NCBI RefSeq assembly: GCF_022662375.1
Contig: NZ_JAKNQL010000028.1
Location: 1 to 64,000, forward strand
Source of the DNA: Pseudomonas sp. CROZ-RG-20F-R04-15
GTDB taxonomy: Bacteria > Pseudomonadota > Gammaproteobacteria > Pseudomonadales > Pseudomonadaceae
Direction: 5' to 3'
DNA length: 64,000 nucleotides
Positions within the stretch are counted from its first letter, which is position 1. Every line of letters begins with the position of its first letter. This document shows positions 35,676 through 44,937 of this stretch, one piece after another. Position numbers and translations under genes: made by a program. The notes under the pieces were generated by a model. That model saw nothing but the letters and a program-made list of their open reading frames with translations. It did no database searches and had not been told where the DNA came from.

Positions 35676-37103
35676 ATGCCCAACCGCCCGCCTCTCGACG
35701 CCATCACCGCCCGCTGGTTGCCGTGGGTCGTCGCTATCGCTTTCTTCATGCAGTCCCTCGACGGGACCATCCTCAACACCGCGCTGCCAGCCATGGCTCG
35801 CGATCTGGCCGAAGATCCCTTGCGTATGCAGGGCGTGATCATCGCCTACATGCTCACCGTGGCGTTGTTGATCCCCGCCTCAGGCTGGATCGCTGACCGC
35901 TTCGGCACCAAGAAAATCTTCTTCGGCGCAATTCTGCTGTTCAGTTTCGGCTCGCTACTCTGTGCGCTGTCGAGCAGCCTGAGCATGCTGATTGGCGCCC
36001 GGGTCATCCAGGGTCTGGGTGGTGCGTTGATGTTGCCGGTCGGGCGACTGGTGGTGCTGCGCGCTTATCCACGATCCGAACTGGTGCGGATCATGGGCTT
36101 CATCACCATCCCCGGCCTGCTCGGCCCGCTGATCGGGCCGACCATGGGCGGCTGGATGGTCGAATACCTGACGTGGCACTGGATCTTCCTGATCAACCTC
36201 CCGGTCGGTGTCATCGGGTGCTACGCCGTGTGGAAATTCATTCCCGACCTGCGCGGCACCGAGCGCACACGCTTCGATAGCCTGGGTTTCCTGCTGTTCG
36301 GCGCGGCGATGATTCTGATCACCATCGCCATGGAAGGCCTCGGCGAGTTGCACCTGCCGCACCTGCGGGTGATGTTGCTGCTGTTCGGCGGCATGGCCTG
36401 TCTGGCGGCGTACTGGTTGCGCGCGGGGCACATCGAAAATCCGCTGTTCGCGCCATCGCTGTTCAAGACCCGAACCTTTGCCGTCGGTATTCTCGGCAAT
36501 CTGTTCGCGCGTTTGGGCAGCGGTGCGCTGCCGTTTCTGGTGCCGTTGCTGTTGCAAGTGGCGCTGGGTTATTCGCCGTCGCAAGCGGGGATGAGCATGC
36601 TGCCGCTGGCTGCGGCGGCGATGGTCGCCAAGTGGGTGGCACGGCCGCTGATCGAACGTCTCGGTTATCGCATCGTGCTGACCGGCAACACGCTGGCACT
36701 GGGGATCATGCTGGCGAGCATGGGGCTGGTCAGCGAGCAGACGCCGTATTGGCTGCTGTTGTGTCTGCTGGCGATTCTCGGCGCGATCAACTCGCTGCAA
36801 TTTACGGCGATGAACACCGTGACGCTGATCGACCTCGATGATGCTAGCGCCAGCAGCGGCAACAGCTTGCTCTCGGTGGTCGCGCAGTTGTCGTTGAGTC
36901 TTGGCGTTGCCTGCGCCGGTGCGTTGCTTGGCGGGTTTACCGCAGAGATCGGTAACGATGGCGTGGAAACCGTACTCGGCGCGTTCCAGTTGACCTTCGT
37001 CACCGTCGGCATCATGGCCATGCTCGCTGCGACGATCTTCTCGCAACTGTCGAAAGAAGACGGCCGCCGCGCGAAACGCCCGGAAGAACACATCGAACAT
37101 TAA
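35676..37103 (+). CDS. MFS drug-efflux type transporter (DHA2 family)
   Basis: 475-aa inner-membrane transporter with about 14 hydrophobic segments. Motif A variant GWIADRFGTKKIFF and motif C region GLLGPLIGPTMGGWM mark a proton-driven DHA2 (EmrB/HsrA-like) exporter. The opening SLDGTILNTALPAMARDL is diagnostic of the group. ATG 35676 with AGAGG upstream is chosen; an earlier in-frame start would translate repeat DNA. No membrane-fusion partner gene is adjacent. Substrate unknown. Confidence 0.87.
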   Translation: MPNRPPLDAITARWLPWVVAIAFFMQSLDGTILNTALPAMARDLAEDPLRMQGVIIAYMLTVALLIPASGWIADRFGTKKIFFGAILLFSFGSLLCALSSSLSMLIGARVIQGLGGALMLPVGRLVVLRAYPRSELVRIMGFITIPGLLGPLIGPTMGGWMVEYLTWHWIFLINLPVGVIGCYAVWKFIPDLRGTERTRFDSLGFLLFGAAMILITIAMEGLGELHLPHLRVMLLLFGGMACLAAYWLRAGHIENPLFAPSLFKTRTFAVGILGNLFARLGSGALPFLVPLLLQVALGYSPSQAGMSMLPLAAAAMVAKWVARPLIERLGYRIVLTGNTLALGIMLASMGLVSEQTPYWLLLCLLAILGAINSLQFTAMNTVTLIDLDDASASSGNSLLSVVAQLSLSLGVACAGALLGGFTAEIGNDGVETVLGAFQLTFVTVGIMAMLAATIFSQLSKEDGRRAKRPEEHIEH

Positions 37104-37183
37104 CCACTGTTCGTCCAGAACTTTCGAAGAAAGTGGCACGGGGCTGCTACACTGCGCGACATTTTGTTTTGCAGGCCAGTCCC

Positions 37184-38569
<1,386 letters not shown>

Positions 38570-38596
38570 ACGATCTTCCATTTAACGAAGATCCCC

Positions 38597-38686
38597 TGTG
38601 GGAGCGAGCCTGCTCGCGAAGGCAATCTGTCAGCCAACATCAATGTTGAATGACACACCGCTTTCGCGAGCAGGCTCGCTCCCACA
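38597..38686. repeat. REPIN-type doublet
   Basis: Inverted pair of REP units between dbpA and the YhiN-type flavoprotein gene. Confidence 0.9.
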
Positions 38687-38721
38687 GTTTGTTTGTAGCG
38701 ACCCACCATGAGGACACCGTT

Positions 38722-39900
38722 TTGCGCTCTACCGAAGTCGTGATCATTGGCGCTGGCGCCGCTGGGTTGATGTGTGCACTGACCGCCGCCGGGCGTGGGC
38801 GTCAGGTGTTGCTGCTCGACCACGCGAACAAGGCCGGCAAGAAAATCCTGATGTCGGGCGGTGGCCGCTGCAATTTCACCAACATTTACACCGAACCGAG
38901 CAATTTCCTCTCGCAGAACCCGCATTTCTGCAAATCCGCACTGGCGCGCTACACCCAGTGGGATTTCATCGGCATGGTCGGCAAACACGCCGTGCCGTAC
39001 CACGAGAAGAAACTCGGCCAGTTGTTCTGCGATAACAAATCCAGCGACATCCTTGAAATGCTCCTCACCGAGTGCGATCAGGCCGGCGTCGAGCTGCATC
39101 TGGACACGTCGATTCAAACGATCGAGAAGGTCGAAAGCGGTTACCTGCTCGACACCACCCTCGGTCAGGTCCAGTGCCAGTCGCTGGTAATCGCCACCGG
39201 CGGTCTGTCGATCCCGACGCTGGGCGCCACCGGTTTCGGTTACCAGGTGGCCAAGCAGTTCGGCCATGAATTGCTGCCGACCCGCGCCGGGCTGGTGCCA
39301 TTCACCATCACCGATCAGCTCAAGGAACTGTGCACCGAGCTGTCCGGGACTTCGGTGGATTGCCTGGTCAGCTGCAACGACCAGAGCTTTCGCGAGAACA
39401 TTCTGTTCACGCACCGTGGCCTCAGTGGTCCGGCGATTTTGCAGATTTCCTCGTTCTGGGAATCCGGCGACACGGTGGAAATCAATCTGCTGCCGGACCA
39501 TGACGCGGCGAGCTGGCTGCAACAGCAAGTGGCCGAGCGCCCGAACAGTGAATTGAAAACCCTGCTGGGTGAAATCTTCACCAAGAAGATGGCCAATCTG
39601 CTGGCGGACAACTGGTTTGTCTCCAAGCCGATGAAGCAGTACACCCACGCTGAGCTGGCGGAAATCGCCGAGAAGCTCGGCAGCTGGAAAGTCGTGCCGG
39701 CGGGGACTGAGGGTTATCGCACGGCCGAAGTGACCCTCGGTGGCGTCGACACCCGCGAAGTGTCGTCGAAAACCATGGAATCGCTGAAAAGCCCTGGTCT
39801 GTATTTCATCGGTGAAGTGCTCGATGTCACCGGGCATCTGGGCGGGTTCAACTTCCAGTGGGCGTGGGCCTCCGGTTACGCTGCCGCGCAGTACGTTTGA
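38722..39900 (+). CDS. YhiN/HI0933-type flavoprotein
   Basis: 392-aa NAD(P)/FAD-dependent oxidoreductase of the HI0933 family. The dinucleotide motif VVIIGAGAAGLMCALTAA and the diagnostic KKILMSGGGRCNFTN follow directly. The C-terminus ends with LDVTGHLGGFNFQWAWASGYAAA. The start is inferred as TTG 38722 because GAGGA lies at a good distance; the longer frame reads through REP DNA. The family has unknown physiological function in most bacteria. Confidence 0.88.
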   Translation: MRSTEVVIIGAGAAGLMCALTAAGRGRQVLLLDHANKAGKKILMSGGGRCNFTNIYTEPSNFLSQNPHFCKSALARYTQWDFIGMVGKHAVPYHEKKLGQLFCDNKSSDILEMLLTECDQAGVELHLDTSIQTIEKVESGYLLDTTLGQVQCQSLVIATGGLSIPTLGATGFGYQVAKQFGHELLPTRAGLVPFTITDQLKELCTELSGTSVDCLVSCNDQSFRENILFTHRGLSGPAILQISSFWESGDTVEINLLPDHDAASWLQQQVAERPNSELKTLLGEIFTKKMANLLADNWFVSKPMKQYTHAELAEIAEKLGSWKVVPAGTEGYRTAEVTLGGVDTREVSSKTMESLKSPGLYFIGEVLDVTGHLGGFNFQWAWASGYAAAQYV

Positions 39901-39922
39901 TACGAGCCCCAATACAAAACCC

Positions 39923-40012
39923 TGTGGGAGCGAGCCTGCTCGCGAATGCGGTATATCAGTCGACATATATGTTGAATGACACTCCGCTTTCGCGAGCAGG
40001 CTCGCTCCCACA
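39923..40012. repeat. REPIN-type doublet
   Basis: Inverted pair of REP units between the YhiN-type gene and yccS. Confidence 0.9.
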
Positions 40013-40130
40013 GTGGTTTGTGGTGTAAGTAAAAGGAACACTTTTTGCTGTCAGATGTGATCGGCGCCATTGCGTCGGCGTCATTACTGGCTCAATTTAG
40101 CGGCATCGCCTCGGAAGGCCTTCGCACTTC

Positions 40131-42323
40131 ATGTCCTCGACCTCGTTTCGTCAGTCTTTGCGGCGCCTGTGGGCGCTGGATAAATTCAGCTACAGCGTGC
40201 GGGTGTTCATCGCCCTGACCGGCAGCATGGCGCTGTGTTGGTATCAGGATGAAATGGGCCTGCTGATCCCGTTGTTCCTGGGGATTATCGCCAGCGCCCT
40301 GGCCGAAACCGACGACAGTTGGCAGGGCCGCCTCAACGCCCTCGCGGTGACACTGGTGTGTTTCAGCATCGCCGCGCTGTCGGTGGAACTGCTCTTCCCC
40401 TACCCCATCGTCTTTGCCATTGCCCTGGCGCTGGCCAGTTTCGGCCTGACCATGCTCGGTGCGCTCGGCGAGCGTTATGGCGCGATTGCTTCGGCGACGC
40501 TGATTCTGTCCGTATACACGATGATCGGCGTCGATCAGCGCGGCGGTGCGGTCACCGATTTCTGGCATGAGCCGATGCTGCTGGTCGCCGGTGCGGCGTG
40601 GTACGGCTTGCTCTCGGTGTTGTGGCAGGCGCTGTTTTCCAACCAGCCGGTGCAGCAAAGTCTGGCGCGGTTGTTCCGCGAACTGGGTTTTTACCTGAAG
40701 CTGAAATCCTCGCTGTTCGAGCCGATCCGGCAGATGGACGTCGAAGCCCGGCGGCTGGAACTGGCCCAGCAAAACGGTCGCGTGGTGGCGGCGCTGAACA
40801 GTGCCAAGGAAATCATCCTGCACCGCGTCGGCAACGGCCGCCCCGGTTCGAAAGTCAGCCGTTACCTGAAGCTGTACTTCCTCGCTCAAGACATCCACGA
40901 ACGCGCGAGTTCTTCGCACTATCCGTACAACGCACTGGCCGAAGCGTTCTTCCACAGTGACGTGCTGTTCCGCTGCCAACGCCTGTTGCGCCAGCAAGGC
41001 AAAGCCTGCCGCGCACTGGCCGAATCGATCCAGATGCGTCAGCCATTCATCTACGACGCCAGTTTCGCCGAAGCGCTGAGCGACCTCGACGCCTCCCTCG
41101 AACACCTGCGAATTCAGAGCAATCCGGCGTGGCGCGGACTGCTGCGTTCGCTGCGCGCACTGGCGGCCAACCTCGGCACCCTCGACCGTTTGCTCAGCGA
41201 CGCGAGTAATCCCGACGCCTTGGCCGATGCGACCGACAGCAGCCTGCTCGACCGCTCGCCGCGCAACCTCAAGGACGTCTGGATTCGTTTGCGCACGCAA
41301 CTGACGCCAACGTCGTTGTTGTTCCGTCACGCCCTGCGCCTGCCATTGGCGCTGAGTATCGGCTACGGCATGGTGCATTTGATTCACCCGTCGCAGGGTT
41401 ACTGGATCATCCTCACCACCCTGTTCGTCTGCCAGCCGAACTACGGCGCGACCCGGCGCAAACTCGGTCAGCGGATCTTCGGCACCGCCATCGGCCTGAC
41501 CGTGGCGTGGGCGCTGTTCGATCTGTTCCCGAGTCCCTTGGTGCAGTCGTGCTTCGCCATCGCCGCCGGCGTGGTGTTCTTCACCAACCGCACCACCCGC
41601 TACACCCTGGCGACAGCCGCGATCACCATCATGGTGCTGTTCTGCTTCAACCAGGTCGGTGACGGTTACGGACTGTTCCTGCCACGCCTGTTCGATACGC
41701 TGCTGGGCAGCCTGATTGCCGGCCTGACGGTGTTCCTGTTCCTGCCGGACTGGCAGGGCCGACGGCTGAACAAAGTGCTGGCCAACACCCTGACCTGCAA
41801 CAGCATCTACCTGCGCCAGATCATGCAGCAATACGCCGCTGGCAAAAGCGATGACCTCGCTTATCGCCTCGCCCGGCGCAACGCACACAACGCCGATGCG
41901 GCACTGTCGACGACGCTGGCGAACATGCTCATGGAGCCGGGGCATTTCCGCAAGGAAGCGGATGTCGGATTCCGCTTTCTGGTGTTGTCGCACACGCTGT
42001 TGAGTTATCTCTCAGGGCTGGGCGCGCATCGTGAGACCCAGTTGCCGGCGGATGTGCGTGAGCAGTTGATTGATGGCGCCGGGGTGAAACTGGCAACGAG
42101 CATCGACGAAATCGCCCAAGGGCTGGCGAACAAGCAGCCAGTGGCGATTCAGAGTGACGAAGAAGAAGCGCTGGCCAATGAGCTGGAGCAGATGCCTGAC
42201 GAGATTGATGAGGGGCAGCGGTTGGTGCAGACGCAACTGGCGTTGATTTGCCGGCAGTTGGGGCCGTTGCGTACCTTGGCGGCACACCTGATCAAAGACA
42301 CCAGTGAGGTTAGTGCTGGCTGA
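40131..42323 (+). CDS. yccS: YccS-type inner-membrane protein (FUSC family)
   Basis: 730-aa integral membrane protein of the YccS/YhfK family (fusaric-acid-resistance/aromatic-efflux relatives). Two hydrophobic blocks (about residues 20-150 and 400-530) each have roughly six segments, and long cytoplasmic helical regions lie between and after them. GYWIILTTLFVCQPNYGATRRKLGQRIFGT is the family signature. ATG 40131 is the only sensible start. It stands alone with repeats on both sides. Substrate is not established. Confidence 0.9.
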   Translation: MSSTSFRQSLRRLWALDKFSYSVRVFIALTGSMALCWYQDEMGLLIPLFLGIIASALAETDDSWQGRLNALAVTLVCFSIAALSVELLFPYPIVFAIALALASFGLTMLGALGERYGAIASATLILSVYTMIGVDQRGGAVTDFWHEPMLLVAGAAWYGLLSVLWQALFSNQPVQQSLARLFRELGFYLKLKSSLFEPIRQMDVEARRLELAQQNGRVVAALNSAKEIILHRVGNGRPGSKVSRYLKLYFLAQDIHERASSSHYPYNALAEAFFHSDVLFRCQRLLRQQGKACRALAESIQMRQPFIYDASFAEALSDLDASLEHLRIQSNPAWRGLLRSLRALAANLGTLDRLLSDASNPDALADATDSSLLDRSPRNLKDVWIRLRTQLTPTSLLFRHALRLPLALSIGYGMVHLIHPSQGYWIILTTLFVCQPNYGATRRKLGQRIFGTAIGLTVAWALFDLFPSPLVQSCFAIAAGVVFFTNRTTRYTLATAAITIMVLFCFNQVGDGYGLFLPRLFDTLLGSLIAGLTVFLFLPDWQGRRLNKVLANTLTCNSIYLRQIMQQYAAGKSDDLAYRLARRNAHNADAALSTTLANMLMEPGHFRKEADVGFRFLVLSHTLLSYLSGLGAHRETQLPADVREQLIDGAGVKLATSIDEIAQGLANKQPVAIQSDEEEALANELEQMPDEIDEGQRLVQTQLALICRQLGPLRTLAAHLIKDTSEVSAG

Positions 42324-42332
42324 CAGGACGCC

Positions 42333-42408
42333 TTCGCGAGCAGGCTCGCTCCCACAGTGAAAGTGTGCACGACACAGAACCCATGTGGGAGCGAGCCTGC
42401 TCGCGAAG
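42333..42408. repeat. REPIN-type doublet (outward orientation)
   Basis: Two REP units in outward order between the convergent yccS and substrate-binding-protein genes. Confidence 0.9.
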
Positions 42409-42444
42409 AGGCCATCAGCCAAACACAAAATTCTGGACCAGCCC

Positions 42445-43182
42445 TCACATGCCATGCTGACGAAGCAACTTGTCATAACTCCCATCCGCCTTCATCGCCG
42501 CAATCGCCTTATCAAAACCCGCGACAATCTGCTCATGCTGCGGATTCTTCAGGCTGACCAGAATGTGCAGGCTGTTCTCACTCAACGGCTTGGGCAAAAA
42601 CTCCACCGAGTTGCGCACCCTGGCGGATTCCCGCGCCAGGTAATACTTCGCCACATACTCATCCTCCAGCGTCAGCTTGACCCGATCCGCCGCGAGCATG
42701 CGCACGGCCATGGCGAAGTTATGCACAGGGACTTTCTGCAACGCCGTGTCGGCATCGAACGGCGCCGAATAGGCGTAGCCACGCACCACCGCAATCGGAT
42801 AGGTGTGCAGTTGTTGCAGATTGCTGTAGTCGAGTGGCGTGTCTTTGCGCTTGAGAAAGCGAATGCGGTTGAGTAAATACTCACCAGAAAACTGGCCCAG
42901 CTTGGTCCGCTCGTCGTTGTACCAGGCGTTGACCAACACGTCGTAGCGGCCCTCGCCCACGCCAAGCAGCGCCCGCGCCCAAGGCACCTGCTCGTAGCCG
43001 CTGGCATAACCGGCACGGGCCAGCGCGGTGCTGACGATGTCGGTGGCCAGTCCGCCGTTGACCAGGGTGTCGTCGGTAAAGGGTGGCCAGATATCAAACA
43101 CCAGCCGCAGCTTCTCCGCTGCGGCGGTCTGAGCCAGCAAGAGCAATCCGATCAAAGCAAAGGCTCGATGCAAACGCGGCAT
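42445..43182 (-). CDS. Periplasmic solute-binding protein (SBP_bac_3)
   Basis: 245-aa amino-acid-type binding protein with a signal peptide (LIGLLLLAQTAAA, cut about residue 22). The mature start KLRLVFDIWPPF and the WARALLGVGEGRYDVLVNAWY block fit family 3. No permease or ATPase gene is next to it, so it may serve a distant transporter or act as an extracytoplasmic sensor protein. Substrate unknown. It faces yccS across a REPIN. Confidence 0.82.
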   Translation of the reverse strand: MPRLHRAFALIGLLLLAQTAAAEKLRLVFDIWPPFTDDTLVNGGLATDIVSTALARAGYASGYEQVPWARALLGVGEGRYDVLVNAWYNDERTKLGQFSGEYLLNRIRFLKRKDTPLDYSNLQQLHTYPIAVVRGYAYSAPFDADTALQKVPVHNFAMAVRMLAADRVKLTLEDEYVAKYYLARESARVRNSVEFLPKPLSENSLHILVSLKNPQHEQIVAGFDKAIAAMKADGSYDKLLRQHGM

Positions 43183-43437
43183 GCTTGAAAATCCTTAGCG
43201 GGCAAGTTGCCCAGCATGTTTTCAGTCAAAACCCCAAGGCCCCTTACCGGCAAAACCCAGGCCCTAACATTAGCTCATTGCAGCCAGTGCACAGGACTCT
43301 CCAGCAGATTACACAAAGTCGCCGAGGCTGCGAGAAAGGAATGATGGCATTTTGACCTTTGTCACAGACTCTTACGCCATAAAGACATCTTTGTCTCAGG
43401 CGCTTAGTATCCGGTGACACGTTCAAGGAATCGGCAC

Positions 43438-43890
43438 ATGACAATCGAGTGGGTCTGCAAACATCACAGTGATCTGGGCAAGGAACAGCTATACGCGCTG
43501 TTGAAGCTGCGCTCGGACGTGTTCGTCGTCGAACAGAAATGCGCTTATCCGGACCTCGACGGTCAGGATCTGGAAGGCGATACCTATCACCTGATGGGTT
43601 GGGAAGATGATCAGCTGATGGCGTACCTGCGCCTGCTGGATCCGGAATCTCAGGGCGGAGACGTGGTGATCGGCCGGGTAATTACCGCACCACAGGGACG
43701 CGGCAAAGGGCTGGGGCACGAAATGATGGAGCAGGCGTTGAAACAGGCCGAGAAGCATTGGCCGCAGGTGCCGATCTATTTGTCGGCGCAGGCGCATTTG
43801 CAGGGGTATTACGGTCGGTACGGGTTTGTTGTGGCGGGTGAAGAGTATCTGGAGGATGACATTCCACACATTGGGATGCGTCGCGCCTGA
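43438..43890 (+). CDS. elaA: ElaA-family GNAT acetyltransferase
   Basis: 150-aa GNAT protein of the ElaA type. LYALLKLRSDVFVVEQKCAYPDLDGQDLE is the family N-terminal block; acetyl-CoA binding is by VIGRVITAPQGRGKGLGHEMM; the end is GYYGRYGFVVAGEEYLEDDIPHIGM. ATG 43438 (MTIEWVCKHH) with AAGGAA upstream is chosen over an in-frame start eight codons earlier. Cytoplasmic; target not known. Confidence 0.9.
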   Translation: MTIEWVCKHHSDLGKEQLYALLKLRSDVFVVEQKCAYPDLDGQDLEGDTYHLMGWEDDQLMAYLRLLDPESQGGDVVIGRVITAPQGRGKGLGHEMMEQALKQAEKHWPQVPIYLSAQAHLQGYYGRYGFVVAGEEYLEDDIPHIGMRRA

Positions 43891-43896
43891 ACAGCA

Positions 43897-44071
43897 CTCA
43901 CCCTAGCCCTCTCCCAGGGGGAGAGGGGACTGAACGAGTTGTCTTGCGGCAGACATCGACCTGAAAAACCAAGTCGATTATGGATTCAATGCAACACGTT
44001 CAGGTCGGCGTATCTCTCCAATATCCCCCAATCAGTCCCCTCTCCCTCCGGGAGAGGGCTAGGGTGAGGGG
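43897..44071. repeat. Complete 175-bp CCCTCACCC-family element
   Basis: Ends CTCACCCTAGCCCTCTCCC and GGGAGAGGGCTAGGGTGAGG are inverted repeats. The core holds GTCGATTATGGATTC and TTCAGGTCG, the reverse complement of parts of the core at 25766, so the two copies lie in opposite orientation. It follows elaA directly. MITE-like size, no coding capacity. Confidence 0.8.
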
Positions 44072-44077
44072 CTCTTT

Positions 44078-44374
44078 TCAGGGATACTCAAGCACTGCCT
44101 TGATCTGTCGCAAATTACGCTCGATCCACCCGCGATCAATCGCCCCCCACTCGCGAATCCGATAGCGCCCGGCATGATTACGTGCGCCCTCTTCCTGCTC
44201 GAATTCACAGACGATATCCAGATCCGCCAACGCCGCAATCGTGTCCTGCGCCGTGCGCCGGGGCATGCCGGTCACTTCGGTCAGCGTCGGCACACTCGGC
44301 GCCAGACCGCTGTCGATCAGGTACGCCACATACAAGCGGCGGTAGAAACTGCTTTTGGTCTTGCTGACGTCCAT
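44078..44374 (-). CDS. Winged helix-turn-helix DNA-binding protein
   Basis: 98-aa small regulator. SFYRRLYVAYLIDSG, then VPTLTEVTGMPRRTAQDTIAAL, forms a helix-turn-helix with a recognition helix, and the strand-rich tail (CEFEQEEGARNHAGRYRIREW) fits a wing. ATG 44374 follows GGGAAGG; a GTG two codons earlier is possible. It lies 24 nt after the YgjP-type protease gene on the same strand, so the two are probably co-transcribed. Targets unknown. Confidence 0.75.
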   Translation of the reverse strand: MDVSKTKSSFYRRLYVAYLIDSGLAPSVPTLTEVTGMPRRTAQDTIAALADLDIVCEFEQEEGARNHAGRYRIREWGAIDRGWIERNLRQIKAVLEYP

Positions 44375-44398
44375 CCACACCTTCCCGGTTGCGTACTG

Positions 44399-44893
44399 CT
44401 AAGCCTGCATATCCCGCCACGTCAGGTACACACGCAGATCAAACTCGACCTGGTGATACCCCGGCAGCATGTGCTCGCACAATTTATAGAACGCCTTGTT
44501 GTGATCAGATTCCTTGAAGTGCGCCAGTTCATGCACGACGATCATTTTCAGAAAGTCCGGCGCGGCCTCCTTGAACAACGAGGCGATACGAATCTCTTTC
44601 TTGGCCTTGAGCTTGCCGCCCTGCACTCGCGACACCGTGGTGTGCAGACCGAGGGCGCGGTGCGTCAGGTCGAGGCGGTTGTCGAACAGCACCTTGTCGA
44701 TGGCCGGGGCGTTGCGCAAATATTCCTGCTTCAAGTCCAGCGCGTAGCTGTACAAGGCCTTGTCGCTCTGCACGTCGTGCCGCCCTGAATAGCGTTGATT
44801 CAGGTATTCACCCAGCCGCCCTTCGGCGATCAGTTGGCGCACCTGATCCTGCAATTGCGCGGGATAGGCCTGGAGGTACTTCAACACAGTCAT
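44399..44893 (-). CDS. YgjP-type zinc metallopeptidase
   Basis: 164-aa M48/DUF45 (YgjP-like) protein. The zinc motif H121-E-L-A-H125 is followed by SDHNKAFYKLCEHMLPGY, the third-ligand region. ATG 44893 (MTVLKYLQAYPAQ) is used; an upstream in-frame start would overlap the response-regulator stop. No signal peptide, so cytoplasmic. Paired with the winged-HTH gene downstream. Physiological substrate unknown. Confidence 0.85.
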   Translation of the reverse strand: MTVLKYLQAYPAQLQDQVRQLIAEGRLGEYLNQRYSGRHDVQSDKALYSYALDLKQEYLRNAPAIDKVLFDNRLDLTHRALGLHTTVSRVQGGKLKAKKEIRIASLFKEAAPDFLKMIVVHELAHFKESDHNKAFYKLCEHMLPGYHQVEFDLRVYLTWRDMQA

Positions 44894-44937
44894 GGACGAG
44901 CGACACGGTTCGAAAAAGGTGCGCCAGTGTAGCGAAT

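Noticed and set aside
40092..41993. A 633-codon minus-strand open frame opposite yccS
   Set aside because: Antisense shadow, Gln/Arg/His-rich; yccS on the plus strand has clear membrane segments and family motifs.
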